Assembly (NCBI GenBank): GCA_031292555.1
Contig: JARLGV010000067.1
Coordinates: 1-64,000, forward strand
Source of the DNA: Fimbriimonas sp.
GTDB lineage: Bacteria > Armatimonadota > Fimbriimonadia > Fimbriimonadales > Fimbriimonadaceae
DNA: 64,000 nucleotides
Direction of reading: 5' to 3'
Under the pieces are notes generated by a model, which was not told where the DNA came from, ran no database searches, and saw only the letters and a program-made list of their open reading frames with translations. Each line of letters opens with the position of its first letter. Within the stretch, counting starts at the first letter, position 1. The position numbers and the translations under genes are program-made. Of the stretch, positions 1-8,668 are shown piece by piece.

Positions 1-108
1 CAACCTGCGGAACTTTGAACCGAATCTCGCCAGCCTCACACGCCCGGGTGGCACATGGGAAGGGTCCGGTTCGAGGTCGTGTAGCACAGGTCATAACCAA
101 GGGTCGGT

Positions 109-210
109 TTAAGCTAGCCACGATCGCTCCAGTGCAATAATAGCGCAGTTTTCGTCACCCGTGGCGTTGATGAGTTCGGAGAAGTCTGAACGCTCGAATA
201 GATAGCTCAC
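109..210 (-). pseudogene. Remnant of an AbiEii-type nucleotidyltransferase toxin (N-terminal stub only)
   Basis: A 33-codon frame starts at a GTG that overlaps the stop of the upstream antitoxin-like gene (AAGTGAGC), the usual arrangement of abiEi-abiEii pairs. It begins SYLFERSDFSELINATGDE, which resembles the beginning of AbiEii/AbiGii nucleotidyltransferases as I remember them (YLFER-DF-x-LI, followed by a conserved ALVEKDYW-like segment). Here the second segment is degraded to ALERSWLA and runs into a TAA. No recognisable continuation is visible in the other minus frames down to base 1. I read it as the stub of a lost toxin. It could instead be a chance frame, and the first bases of the window limit what can be checked. 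Confidence 0.42.
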
Positions 211-971
211 TTCGCTTGCCACTCCTCAGCATTCGGAAGCTCAGAGAACAAACCGAAGTCGAACTTTGTGAGCGGGTTCAAAGAAGCTTTGAGAGGCTCC
301 CAAAGCCCCTCTGGCAACTCGGCGTAAGCAAACATGGCTCCAAGCATGGCCCTGACTCGTGGCGGCTCTTCAAGAGCGGCCTCGCGTAGCTCGCGCAATC
401 TACTCATCTGAAGTTGCTCCTTGAGCAAATGTCGAAGTCGCCGGTAGCTTTCCTCAGGGCTCGTCTCTGCCGACTCCCCTCGTTCCCTGATGAATTCGAG
501 AAGCGCCCCTTCCAGCATCGGAAGTGGATGCGACATCGAGCGACGCCGGAGGCTGATTCGAGCCGCACCCGTGTTCTTTGGCTGATTACTCGTGAACGCG
601 ACCAGCTGTGGTCTTGCGGGCAATTGGGTGCTGAGTCCCAAGAGGTTTGCTGCCGAAGCTCCGGTCGGCCTGGTCTTGCCTTCAAGCGTCTTCAGAGCGA
701 CTGCCATTTCAGATGGTCTACTCTTCCCGATGAGGGTGTCTTTGGGAGCGAAATACAGGCCCTTGCCCACTCTGGTGAGAACCCCTTGTTTGGCAAGTCT
801 TGCGAGGGCCTTGGTCGCAGCGGCAGGTGTTGTGCCCTTGAGGTCCTCGGCTCGGAGCAAGGAATTCGCGGACAACTTCGCCTGACGCAATGCGAGTTCG
901 GTCGCCGTGCGCTTCGGTTGCTCCTTTGATTTCAGCTTGCTCATAGTCCGATTATGCCATTCTTGGTTCAA
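207..971 (-). CDS. AbiEi-type antitoxin / DUF6088-like winged-helix protein
   Basis: This 254-residue protein has an N-terminal winged-helix segment (about residues 25-75: LRAEDLKGTTPAAATKALARL then GVLTRVGKGLYF), the form of the DNA-binding domain of AbiEi antitoxins of type IV toxin-antitoxin systems. The middle and C-terminus fit the DUF6088/AbiEi C-terminal region. In the family it represses its own operon and counteracts an AbiEii nucleotidyltransferase. Here the downstream partner seems reduced to a 33-codon stub, so the antitoxin may be an orphan. The longest start is ATG at 971; a second in-frame ATG (residue 10, base 944) is equally possible. Family assignment is by recalled motif similarity. 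Confidence 0.75.
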   Translation of the reverse strand: MNQEWHNRTMSKLKSKEQPKRTATELALRQAKLSANSLLRAEDLKGTTPAAATKALARLAKQGVLTRVGKGLYFAPKDTLIGKSRPSEMAVALKTLEGKTRPTGASAANLLGLSTQLPARPQLVAFTSNQPKNTGAARISLRRRSMSHPLPMLEGALLEFIRERGESAETSPEESYRRLRHLLKEQLQMSRLRELREAALEEPPRVRAMLGAMFAYAELPEGLWEPLKASLNPLTKFDFGLFSELPNAEEWQAK

Positions 972-1580
972 TTTGTCCCGCTAATAAGCACAATAAACTA
1001 GACGCACTAAACCTCTCTGGCGTTCGCAGAACTGTCTGAGACCGATTTCTTTGGGGGCTAGCTCAACGGGCGTGGCTGAGGGTCCGGCCCAAGCTCTCGC
1101 TCAATTCTCTGTGAAAGAGGCTTTTTCAGCACGTGCTGACAATGTTCGCCTTTATGCGGGGGCCAAGACGACCCATCATCCAGACCCTTCCGAGGAAGGA
1201 GAGCCTGTCGATACATTGGGAATTCCAGGGGGACTTGCCCAACGGAAAAAAGGACATGTGGGGCTAAATAGGCCAACGGGTAAAATCCTGAAAATTTTCA
1301 CTTTGCAAATTATTCGCCGTAAATATTTGCGCGCTATTTGGCGTAACTTCGGTCGCGATTTGCTCCGTTTGAACCTACTGACCAAAACGCGTCTCTAGAC
1401 CTGGCGGATGAATACGTCTCTGTAATCCATTGCTTCTCCCTTTCATAAAGCCTCTGACCACCGGCAAGAAGGAATTTCCCGTCGGGGTCGAGGAGTTTTT
1501 GTTCTCACATCGCTGGAACGAAAACTCCTTGATTCCAAAGGTCCTCAATGATTGGTGGCCAATGGCAACAAGGAAGGGAA
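972..1580. other. Intergenic stretch without a convincing gene
   Basis: About 600 bases between the antitoxin gene and the broken Fic gene. Open frames exist on both strands but none has a good ribosome binding site or a recognisable family. It is AT-richer around 1285-1345 and contains a long hairpin at 1491-1529. The last part probably includes frameshifted remains of the Fic 3-prime end (see the Fic entry). Confidence 0.5.
1491..1529. repeat. 14-bp inverted repeat (hairpin)
   Basis: AGGAGTTTTTGTTC at 1491-1504 is complementary to GAACGAAAACTCCT at 1516-1529, with one G-U pair if transcribed and an 11-base loop. It lies just beyond the 3-prime end of the broken Fic gene. It has no T-run in either direction, so it is not a standard terminator; it could be a remnant of a mobile or palindromic element. 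Confidence 0.6.
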
Positions 1581-2012
1581 TCACGCAGCCTCATCAAGCG
1601 ACTTCATGTATTCGGCACGGTTCTGGACGTGAATAATTGTCCACGGATAGCCACCTTCAGCAACGGCAATGTTCATGAGGAACCTGGCCAGGCGTCCATT
1701 TCCGTCCGTATATGGGTGAATGAAACCTATGAAGAAATGACCGAGTACGGCATTCACCGCATCTGAGGTTTCTGCCGCCATGAGGTCGAATAATGCCTCC
1801 ATGCAGTCCGTGACGGCTTCATAAGGAGGAGGAACGTGGTCGGCGCCATTGATCATGACGACGTTATCTCGGTTTCCAACCAGATCCGCCGAACTTACCA
1901 TGCCCGCTCTCGCCATCGGTAAAACGAGAGCGCGGTACCCGCCATGGTGGTCGTATCGTGCAACTTCGGCAGCGGATTGCCCCTCGTGGTGGGAACGGTT
2001 CCCAAGTGTCAC
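1581..2012 (-). pseudogene. Broken Fic-domain protein (AMPylase-type), both ends missing
   Basis: The 143-residue frame keeps the core of a Fic domain: the loop HPYTDGNGRLARFLMN with the catalytic histidine at about residue 99 of this frame, preceded by HVPPPYEAV and followed by GGYPWTII and EYMKSLDEAA. Fic proteins transfer AMP or another nucleotide to hydroxyl groups of target proteins. Full-length relatives are usually 300-400 residues, so the N-terminal half is missing. After SLDEAA the frame stops (TGA at 1581-1583), but the next frame continues VIPFLVAIG, resembling the expected DIxPFxxFIA segment, so a frameshift or small deletion is likely. The 5-prime end abuts the end of the preceding minus-strand gene. 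I call it a pseudogene. Confidence 0.72.
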
Positions 2013-2053
2013 TCCTACAGAACGGCCCGATGGTGTGCAGACCCAACGCCGTG

Positions 2054-3463
2054 CTAGTAATCGCTCGGAAGGCTTGCTCCCGAATTGGCGTTTGCGAAAC
2101 CTCCCGGCATTTCGTAGATCTTGGTGGTCGTGAACGTCGCGTAGCCGACGAAGACGCTTGGATAGAAGACGGAGGGCTTCAATCCCGGGAGATTGGCCAG
2201 CGGATGGGTGCGATCGTATTTCCAGACCGGCACCCGGATGGTCAGCGCGCTTGGATTCCGAGGCGCGAGGAGTCCGCTACGCGATGCTTCGGCGATATAT
2301 GAGCGGCCTCCAATCGAAACCGGCAACACGATGACACGCTTTCCGATCCGCTGATGATTGCCGATGTAGGGCGCCCTCGAATGTCTGTGCCAAGTCTGGC
2401 GATCCAGGACCTGAAGCTCGTGAGGGTCCGCTTCGTCCCGGGGCGCTCCGCCCGTCGTGATGGCGACGACTTCCCCGCCCTTCTCGATCACCACCCCGTA
2501 GAGCGTCTTCTTGATCCCGCCGACCTCGACCGAAGCGACGGGCTGGGCGATCTCTGCAAGGAAGCGAGCCTTTACGGCGTCCGAAGAGACGGTTTCCGAC
2601 GCTTTGGGCGTGGGTGGCGGATTCTGCCAGAGGCCGGTCTGATCCGGATACCGAAACTCGATGGTCGCCTGCTGCCGATTCAATCGCGGCCCGGCCGCCA
2701 TCACCCACTGGTTGGTGACCTTGTCGGCAGTCGGCGTCAATTCGTGACTCTCCTGCAAAGGTTGATCGACGAATCGAATCCGGTGGGATTGCGGATCGGC
2801 ATAGACGATGCTCGTCATCGGTTCGCCAGGCGAGCCCGCAGTTTGGATCACATACTGGTCGAACGCACCGCCGTGGGCGAACACATGGGCCGTGCTGTGA
2901 ACCAACTTGCCGACTTTCAGCCAGTCGCCGACTTTCATCGAAGTCCCAAACACGAACGGGAGACCTTGGAAGCTTACGGCTTGCCGGCAGCGCGCGTTGC
3001 CGGCGACGTACCCCCCGGAACGTTCCATCCACAGGGTGGATTCGTCGAGTGGAGCGTCCGATAGCGACCTTGCCGGGTTCAGGCGGTGGTCGCAGATTCG
3101 GGTGCTGGTTCGCATCACAGAATAATCCTGACGGCGCCAAGTGACGGTGATCCCCTTCATCTCGGAGTCCCTGATTTGATTCCAGGAGTGGCTGATCGCC
3201 ATGAACTCGGCGGCCCGATTGCTTTGGTCGAGGACGGCGTTCAGCGACGCCATCGCCCTCTGAGGAAGCAACAGGTAGCCCGCCACGCATAGACCGGCCG
3301 CCAACGACAGACCCGTGCCGAGTCCTACTCGCATCCGGCGGAGAGCCCTTCTGCGGTAAGCGGGCGCCACGAAATCTTCGGCGGATCGGAACGACTTCGC
3401 CGTCTTCAGGCACTGAACGCCAAGTTCAATGCGTTCGTCGGGAGTCGATGGGTTGTTGAACAT
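2054..3463 (-). CDS. Single-pass membrane protein, probable anti-sigma/regulatory partner of the ECF sigma factor
   Basis: A 469-residue protein with a short basic N-terminal part (residues 1-46), one membrane segment (about 47-66, VGLGTGLSLAAGLCVAGYLLL) and a large exported domain of about 400 residues. I do not recognise the exported domain. Its start overlaps the end of the sigma-factor gene by 38 bases, so the two are co-transcribed and probably translationally coupled. By position and topology it is a candidate membrane anti-sigma factor or sensor for that sigma factor, but I see no zinc-binding ZAS motif (HxxxCxxC), so its role is inferred from context only. The broken Fic gene follows within 45 bases. 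Confidence 0.7.
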   Translation of the reverse strand: MFNNPSTPDERIELGVQCLKTAKSFRSAEDFVAPAYRRRALRRMRVGLGTGLSLAAGLCVAGYLLLPQRAMASLNAVLDQSNRAAEFMAISHSWNQIRDSEMKGITVTWRRQDYSVMRTSTRICDHRLNPARSLSDAPLDESTLWMERSGGYVAGNARCRQAVSFQGLPFVFGTSMKVGDWLKVGKLVHSTAHVFAHGGAFDQYVIQTAGSPGEPMTSIVYADPQSHRIRFVDQPLQESHELTPTADKVTNQWVMAAGPRLNRQQATIEFRYPDQTGLWQNPPPTPKASETVSSDAVKARFLAEIAQPVASVEVGGIKKTLYGVVIEKGGEVVAITTGGAPRDEADPHELQVLDRQTWHRHSRAPYIGNHQRIGKRVIVLPVSIGGRSYIAEASRSGLLAPRNPSALTIRVPVWKYDRTHPLANLPGLKPSVFYPSVFVGYATFTTTKIYEMPGGFANANSGASLPSDY

Positions 3464-4031
3464 TTGTTAGCTCCATTGGCGGATCCAAGAGCTCGCGAAG
3501 TTGGGCGCGAGCGTAGTGCAGGCGAGACTTAACGGTGCCGGGAGGGATGCCGAGGATGAACCCGACCTCTTCCATGGAAAGCTCGTTGATCTGGCTGAGA
3601 ACGAACGGCTGACTAAGCGTTTCTGGCAACCGGGCGATGGCCCTCGTGAGAGCCTCGGCTTCGTCCACTGCCGCAAAGGGCGAATGAGCATCGCATACGT
3701 CGTCATCCAGGCGGACGTGACGACGCTGGCGACGCTTCCAATGCGTATAGGTGTGGAAGGCGATTCGGTGAACCCAGGTTCTCAGCGAGGAACCGGCTCG
3801 ATACGAGCCGAGCATGGTGTGAGCCTCGACGATGGCCTCGGCGGCTAGATCCTCGGCGTCCTCGGGAGACGCAACCAGGCTGGACGTATAGCGGAAGACG
3901 CTGACGTGATAGGTCTGGAAGAACCGGAGCGAAGCGGCCCGATCGCCGGCCGCGGCTCTCTTTGCTAGCTCTCGGTCCTCTGCGGCGTCCACGTGAGCAT
4001 AGTGCCATTTCAGCGGCGTGTGGTTCAGCAA
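3426..4031 (-). CDS. RNA polymerase ECF-type sigma factor
   Basis: A 201-residue sigma-70 family protein. Region 2 runs from about residue 30 to 95 (FRYTSSLVASPEDAEDLAAE, then LRTWVHRIAFHTY), and region 4 from about 130 to 185, with the helix-turn-helix ELSMEEVGFILGIPPGTVKSRLHYAR. It has the two-domain form of ECF sigma factors, which lack regions 1.1 and 3. The first possible start is a TTG at 4031; a GTG 13 codons further in is an alternative. It overlaps the downstream membrane-protein gene, its likely regulator. It is divergent from the GH13 gene at 4152, so the 120 bases between hold promoters for both directions. Confidence 0.9.
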   Translation of the reverse strand: MLNHTPLKWHYAHVDAAEDRELAKRAAAGDRAASLRFFQTYHVSVFRYTSSLVASPEDAEDLAAEAIVEAHTMLGSYRAGSSLRTWVHRIAFHTYTHWKRRQRRHVRLDDDVCDAHSPFAAVDEAEALTRAIARLPETLSQPFVLSQINELSMEEVGFILGIPPGTVKSRLHYARAQLRELLDPPMELTNVQQPIDSRRTH

Positions 4032-4151
4032 CCGTGGAAATGTCCGGGGATCAGAGCAGACTTCGCCTGATGGTCTCGACCGGCAAAAACAGGTGATTCG
4101 GATTCACCGCTCGACTAGATAGAATGAGGCTGGCTTGAACGAGGGTGTCCA

Positions 4152-7100
4152 ATGACTGGTGCCATCCTGCTTCTGACCGCGTCGATCTTCTCCGCGCAGT
4201 CGAACTCTCTCCTACATCTTGACTTTGGACCGCTGTCCATCGACTTCGACTCGACGACCGGCGCCATGCTCGAAGCGCGATACTCGGAACGAGTGATCGC
4301 CCGCGGTTCCGCTCGTGCGTTTCCCGTAACCTTTGCGACCGGATCGGCGGACAAACCCATTTGGATCGATTCGACCGGTGTGCCCCCCAGGCTTATCCGC
4401 CATGAGCAACCCACCACGGACACGCTTGAACTGACGATCTGCTTCAGCGACTTTGAACTGCTCGAGACGTACCAGGTTCACACTCATCCGATGCGCTTGG
4501 ACCGCTCACTGCGGCTCACGTATCGCGGCTCTACGCCGGTGAAGCTGCGCGACCTCTATTTTCGAACGCCCGGGATCGTTGCGCCGCCGGAAGGCTTCGC
4601 TCGGTTCCCCGGAAACTGGCCACCGACCTCCTACTCGTTTGGGTCGATGAAACCCGGCGTCTTCCGATGGGGCGGCGGTTCGATCGCACCGGCCGGTCTG
4701 CAATTGGCGCCGGACTTGACGCTGTTTTTCGCCTCCTACACCCAGGACTCGCCGGGGATCTCGATGGTAGAAGGGCGTGGTTCGGTCGAAATGCGCCAGT
4801 CGGTGGCCGCCCAGGGAATCCTAAAAGCCGACGTGCCTCAGGAGATCGGAACGGTGTCGATGCTGGTATCGCCCAGTCCGTATCGAGACGCATTGCCCTC
4901 GCTCTGGAAATGGATGGACGACGTTGGGCTGAAGGTTCCCGCCGACCGGCCGGACTGGGTGAACGGCGCGGTGATCTACGGATTCCATCCGGGTGGAACG
5001 ATCGGCAGCGGATTCAAGGACCAAGGCGGGTTCGAAGCTGCAACCGAGCGGCTGCTACCCGATATTCCCCGCTTGGGCGCCACCGCAATCTGGGTGCTGC
5101 CGATCGAGTCCGAAAGCCCCTATTGGCCAAAGGACTACTACGCCCTCATGGACGGCATCGGCACGTTCGATCAATACCGGGCGATGGTCGCAAGGGCTCA
5201 CCAACTTGGACTGCACGTCCTCCAGGATCTTGTTCCTCATGGCGGCTCGCCCCGGGCGGTGCACAACATTCAACATCCTGAGTTCATGCTGCGCAAGGAA
5301 GACGGGACGACGTTCGACTACTGGCTGAACGACTTCGGCAACCCCGGCTGGCAGCGATACATCGCCGATGTGGCGCGACACTACGTGAAGGACTTCGACG
5401 TCGACGGGTACCGCGTGGACGCGTGCTACGGCAGCAAGGAGCCGAATTGGAGTCCGAGCATTCCGTACTCAAGGGCAAGCCTCGCGGTGATGCAGGGCGG
5501 CCTTGGGATGGACTCCGGCATCCGCAACGCGGTGCGCGAGATCAAGCCGCGTGACGGCGCGATCCTAGCCGAGGTCGAGAGCGCCCGCCACGCGGCTTGC
5601 TCCGACATTCAGTACGATTTCGCCCTCTGCTACAACGTGTTGGATCGATGGGCCGAGATGCCGGCGGCCGATTTCGCATCACAGCTTCAGACTTTCCTGG
5701 ATGAACGCCAATATGCCTACCCGCGCGGCACACTGCTATTGCGCCACATCGAGAGCCACGATTCCTTGCGTTCGCAATTGCGATTCGGCGTCGAAGGCAT
5801 GCATGCCATGTACGCCCTTGCCGCCTGGATCGACGGCGTGCCGCTGATCTATCACAACATGGACATCGGCAACACGGCCGCGATCGCGGAGATCAACGCC
5901 GTCCGCCATCTGCGCCCCGAGATTGCGCGAGGCGAGGCGCTCTACCGCTCGGTGCAATGCGACACGCCGGGCGTCTTCACCTGCCTTCGACATTTGGGAT
6001 CACGAAACAGCGTGGTCGTGATCAACTTCAATCGCGAACCAGTTCAAACGAAGCTCACGTGGCCCGGTGGGCAGGCACGGGTATCGCTGAAGCCCCTCGG
6101 ATACACCGTCGTGCCGGAGGACAGTCCCCCGCCCAGCCCGACCTCGGCTGTCTACCGAACTTCGACAAGGCTGTCCTTGCCCGATCGCTATGCGCTGTCA
6201 GGCGCCAAGGAGTGGTTCGTCGACACGCTCGAGGGACGGCTGCAAGGTGATTTCCGCGTAGCCAGAACGAGCGGCAACCCGGTGGCGAGCGCGGGCATCT
6301 ATTGGCGCCCACCGATCCCGTCCCTCGTTTGGCGCGCCGCCATGCTCCCTCTTGACCCGGCACGGCCTCGAATCGGGTATCGCACCGCTGACGGCGTATG
6401 GCATGTGATTGACTTCGCCAACTCCGATTGCGGCGATATGCGCATGGTCGAGCGGTTGGACGGAAAGGAGGGTCTCTTCTTGGTGAGCGGCACCCACCCA
6501 ATGGTCTCGAACGCGGAGTGCAAGGCGATCCCGCCTGCTCGCGATGTAACGGCGTCGTGTCAGTTCGGACCGTGCCGCTTGCGCAGTGTCGGGAACGAGA
6601 TCCTCATATCGAACGGGTCCTACACGGTAGCGGTGTGCCGAGAAGGCGGCCTGGTGAGATGGATCGAGCGTGGAGGCAAGCGAGTGCAGGTCGACCACAA
6701 TATGTATGGGGACCAAGCCGCATTCGCCACGGGCAGTTCGAGAACGATCGAGGCCAAATATGACGCCGAGTGCGGGGCGAGGATTTGGGTCGAAGGCGGC
6801 ATCTTGCACCTTCGCTTCGAGGGACAGCTACGCGGCAAGGATCGCTTCGATATCAAGAACCCACCGGTGGATTTTGCCAATGAGTATGCGTTTGGAACAG
6901 GTAACACTTTTCGGCATCGGTGGGGATTCCGGTCCGAAGGCGGCGTCTCGGGACAAGTCGCGTTTCTTGCCGAAACGCTTTCGGTATCGGGGAGCGACAC
7001 GTTCCGGTTTGGACGAAAGGACTTGACGGCGGACGTCGGCGGGTTCCACGCGAACTCGGGGAGACAAGCGCAGTCGAGCGGGGCGTCCTTCCCCGACCGC

Positions 7101-7277
7101 ATCGAGTTCTTTCGTAGCGGGACCCGGCTCTGGTCGCTGTCCGATTTCCATTGCCCGTCAGGCGGCGCACCAGATGCGTTCGTCGACATGAACCTCGTGT
7201 TCCTGACCTTGCTCGACGGATCAAGCACGATGGACAAGGGCCGATGGTACGACTTCGCCTGTACTTGGGAATTGTAG
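4152..7277 (+). CDS. Secreted GH13-family alpha-amylase-like glycosidase
   Basis: A 1041-residue protein with a short hydrophobic N-terminus (MTGAILLLTASIFSAQS) that is probably an export signal. Residues 17-265 form a beta-rich N-terminal region. Residues about 270-620 carry the (beta/alpha)8 barrel of family GH13: DVDGYRVDAC with the nucleophile Asp423, ILAEVES with the acid/base Glu474, and IESHDS with Asp537, the third catalytic acid (the usual NHD is SHD here). The remaining 400 residues are a beta-rich tail I cannot assign. It should hydrolyse or transfer alpha-glucans or related sugars; the exact substrate cannot be read. The start has a GAGGG ribosome binding site. A DUF4037 gene follows 27 bases later, probably in the same transcript. 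Confidence 0.88.
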   Translation: MTGAILLLTASIFSAQSNSLLHLDFGPLSIDFDSTTGAMLEARYSERVIARGSARAFPVTFATGSADKPIWIDSTGVPPRLIRHEQPTTDTLELTICFSDFELLETYQVHTHPMRLDRSLRLTYRGSTPVKLRDLYFRTPGIVAPPEGFARFPGNWPPTSYSFGSMKPGVFRWGGGSIAPAGLQLAPDLTLFFASYTQDSPGISMVEGRGSVEMRQSVAAQGILKADVPQEIGTVSMLVSPSPYRDALPSLWKWMDDVGLKVPADRPDWVNGAVIYGFHPGGTIGSGFKDQGGFEAATERLLPDIPRLGATAIWVLPIESESPYWPKDYYALMDGIGTFDQYRAMVARAHQLGLHVLQDLVPHGGSPRAVHNIQHPEFMLRKEDGTTFDYWLNDFGNPGWQRYIADVARHYVKDFDVDGYRVDACYGSKEPNWSPSIPYSRASLAVMQGGLGMDSGIRNAVREIKPRDGAILAEVESARHAACSDIQYDFALCYNVLDRWAEMPAADFASQLQTFLDERQYAYPRGTLLLRHIESHDSLRSQLRFGVEGMHAMYALAAWIDGVPLIYHNMDIGNTAAIAEINAVRHLRPEIARGEALYRSVQCDTPGVFTCLRHLGSRNSVVVINFNREPVQTKLTWPGGQARVSLKPLGYTVVPEDSPPPSPTSAVYRTSTRLSLPDRYALSGAKEWFVDTLEGRLQGDFRVARTSGNPVASAGIYWRPPIPSLVWRAAMLPLDPARPRIGYRTADGVWHVIDFANSDCGDMRMVERLDGKEGLFLVSGTHPMVSNAECKAIPPARDVTASCQFGPCRLRSVGNEILISNGSYTVAVCREGGLVRWIERGGKRVQVDHNMYGDQAAFATGSSRTIEAKYDAECGARIWVEGGILHLRFEGQLRGKDRFDIKNPPVDFANEYAFGTGNTFRHRWGFRSEGGVSGQVAFLAETLSVSGSDTFRFGRKDLTADVGGFHANSGRQAQSSGASFPDRIEFFRSGTRLWSLSDFHCPSGGAPDAFVDMNLVFLTLLDGSSTMDKGRWYDFACTWEL

Positions 7278-7304
7278 TGGACGCGCGACCGGTGAGGATT
7301 CGAT

Positions 7305-8384
7305 ATGTCTGACCAAACCTCCCCGTTCATTCCTGGACGTGAACTCAGTCGGAGGTTTCACGTCGATGTCGTCGCGCCGATCCTGGCCCGGCGTTGTCCA
7401 GGACTACCGTATACGGCAGCGCTGATCGGAGCAGGCTCGGAAGTAATGGGGTTCGACACGGAGATGTCGACCGACCACAACTGGGGGCCGCGCCTGCAGA
7501 TCTTGTTGGCCGCTACCGATCTCGATCAAAGGTCCATGGTGGATGGAGCGCTTCATCAAGAGCTTCCGCCTTCGTTCATGGGGTTTCCTGTCTTTGTTCC
7601 TACGCCCGACGGGATGTCGACGCGGCACCTGGTCCAGGTCGATGCGACAACGGCATTCATGCGCTCGACCCTTGGATTCCCCATCGACGAACCGATCTCG
7701 GCCGGCCAGTGGCTCTCGGTGTCCTCCCAGAGACTGCTGAGCGTGGCCAGTGCGACGATCTACCGTGACGACCTCGACCTGCAAGCCCAAATTGGGCGGA
7801 TCGAGTGGTACCCGCGGGACGTTTGGCTTTACCTTCTCGCATCGGCGTGGACACGCGTCGGGCAGGAAGAACACCTGGTCGGTCGAGCCGGATACGTCGG
7901 GGATGAACTCGGGGCGAGGGTCATCGCGTCTCGGCTCGTGCGGGACATGATGCGGATCGGATTCTTGCTCGAGCGCAAATATGCCCCGTATCCGAAGTGG
8001 TTCGGAACTGCCTTTCGGCGACTCGACGCGGGCGAACGGCTCCTACCGCTGCTCGAAGCGGTATTGAACGCCACCGACTGGCAGGATCGGGACCGGCGCC
8101 TGGTCTCCGCTTACGAGGCCGTCGCCGACCTGCAGAACCTCTCTGGGCTTGTCGAATCGGCCCCAGCCGAGGCCGTTTGGTTCCACGATCGCCCCTTCCA
8201 TGTTATCGAGTTCGGAGCCGGCTTCGCGACACGGCTCCTGGGTGCGATCGCCGATCGGGAGGTCAAGCGCATCGCCCAAGCTCGCCCGATCGGAAACCTC
8301 GACCTGTTCAGCGACTCAACCGACCTCGCTGAAGATCTGGATCGGCAGAAAGCGCTTTTGGACCTCTTCTCTGTCGATGACTAA
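7305..8384 (+). CDS. DUF4037 domain protein (nucleotidyltransferase-like)
   Basis: A 359-residue soluble protein. The N-terminus, with GAGSEVMGFDTEMSTDHNWGPRLQI at about residues 42-66, matches the start of DUF4037 proteins, which have a nucleotidyltransferase-like N-terminal fold and a helical C-terminal half. The conserved GS and paired acidic residues (FDTE, STDHNWGPR) would be the nucleotide/metal site. No substrate is known for the family. The start has a GAGGA ribosome binding site. It follows the GH13 gene closely on the same strand, with no obvious functional link. Its last four bases overlap the convergent ribbon-helix-helix gene. Confidence 0.8.
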   Translation: MSDQTSPFIPGRELSRRFHVDVVAPILARRCPGLPYTAALIGAGSEVMGFDTEMSTDHNWGPRLQILLAATDLDQRSMVDGALHQELPPSFMGFPVFVPTPDGMSTRHLVQVDATTAFMRSTLGFPIDEPISAGQWLSVSSQRLLSVASATIYRDDLDLQAQIGRIEWYPRDVWLYLLASAWTRVGQEEHLVGRAGYVGDELGARVIASRLVRDMMRIGFLLERKYAPYPKWFGTAFRRLDAGERLLPLLEAVLNATDWQDRDRRLVSAYEAVADLQNLSGLVESAPAEAVWFHDRPFHVIEFGAGFATRLLGAIADREVKRIAQARPIGNLDLFSDSTDLAEDLDRQKALLDLFSVDD

Positions 8385-8668
8385 GCTGGGTCCTCCACCG
8401 GCTGAGCCATGGGCTGAGGGTGGGGCTCGGCGTGGTGGTGATCGGGGTGGTAGTGAGGGTTGGGCGGATGGGGGAAAGCGAAGGTGGAGATTCCAGTCAC
8501 GTCGTCTTCCGTTATTAGGAAAGCATTGGTGTGTGGCTCTTCGACTTGCGTGTCGATCGCGATTCGCAAAAACTCGGTGACCACGTCGTCTACGGTTCGG
8601 CCCTGCCTATCGGCAAGGGTCTTCACTTCGGCGAAGACATCATGAGGTATTTCCAGGGACAATCTCAT
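8381..8668 (-). CDS. Ribbon-helix-helix (VapB/CopG-like) protein with His-rich tail
   Basis: A 95-residue protein. Residues 1-41 (MRLSLEIPHDVFAEVKTLAD, then RTVDDVVTEFLRIAID) look like a ribbon-helix-helix DNA-binding domain of the antitoxin type. The C-terminal tail (about residues 66-95) is unusual: PPNPHYHPDHHHAEPHPQP contains eight histidines in about twenty residues. Such tails bind metal ions in other proteins, so a metal-responsive repressor is possible, but that is inference. No toxin gene lies beside it. It converges with, and overlaps by four bases, the DUF4037 gene. The ribosome binding site is weak. Confidence 0.7.
   Translation of the reverse strand: MRLSLEIPHDVFAEVKTLADRQGRTVDDVVTEFLRIAIDTQVEEPHTNAFLITEDDVTGISTFAFPHPPNPHYHPDHHHAEPHPQPMAQPVEDPA

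Noticed and set aside
1051-1398. Plus-strand open frame of 115 codons
   Set aside because: No ribosome binding site, no family resemblance and a composition shift within the frame; the other strand and frames are equally open.
2277-3413. Long minus-strand frame of 378 codons inside the membrane-partner gene
   Set aside because: Arginine- and proline-rich translation typical of a shifted frame in high-GC DNA; the 469-codon frame has a membrane segment and couples to the sigma gene.
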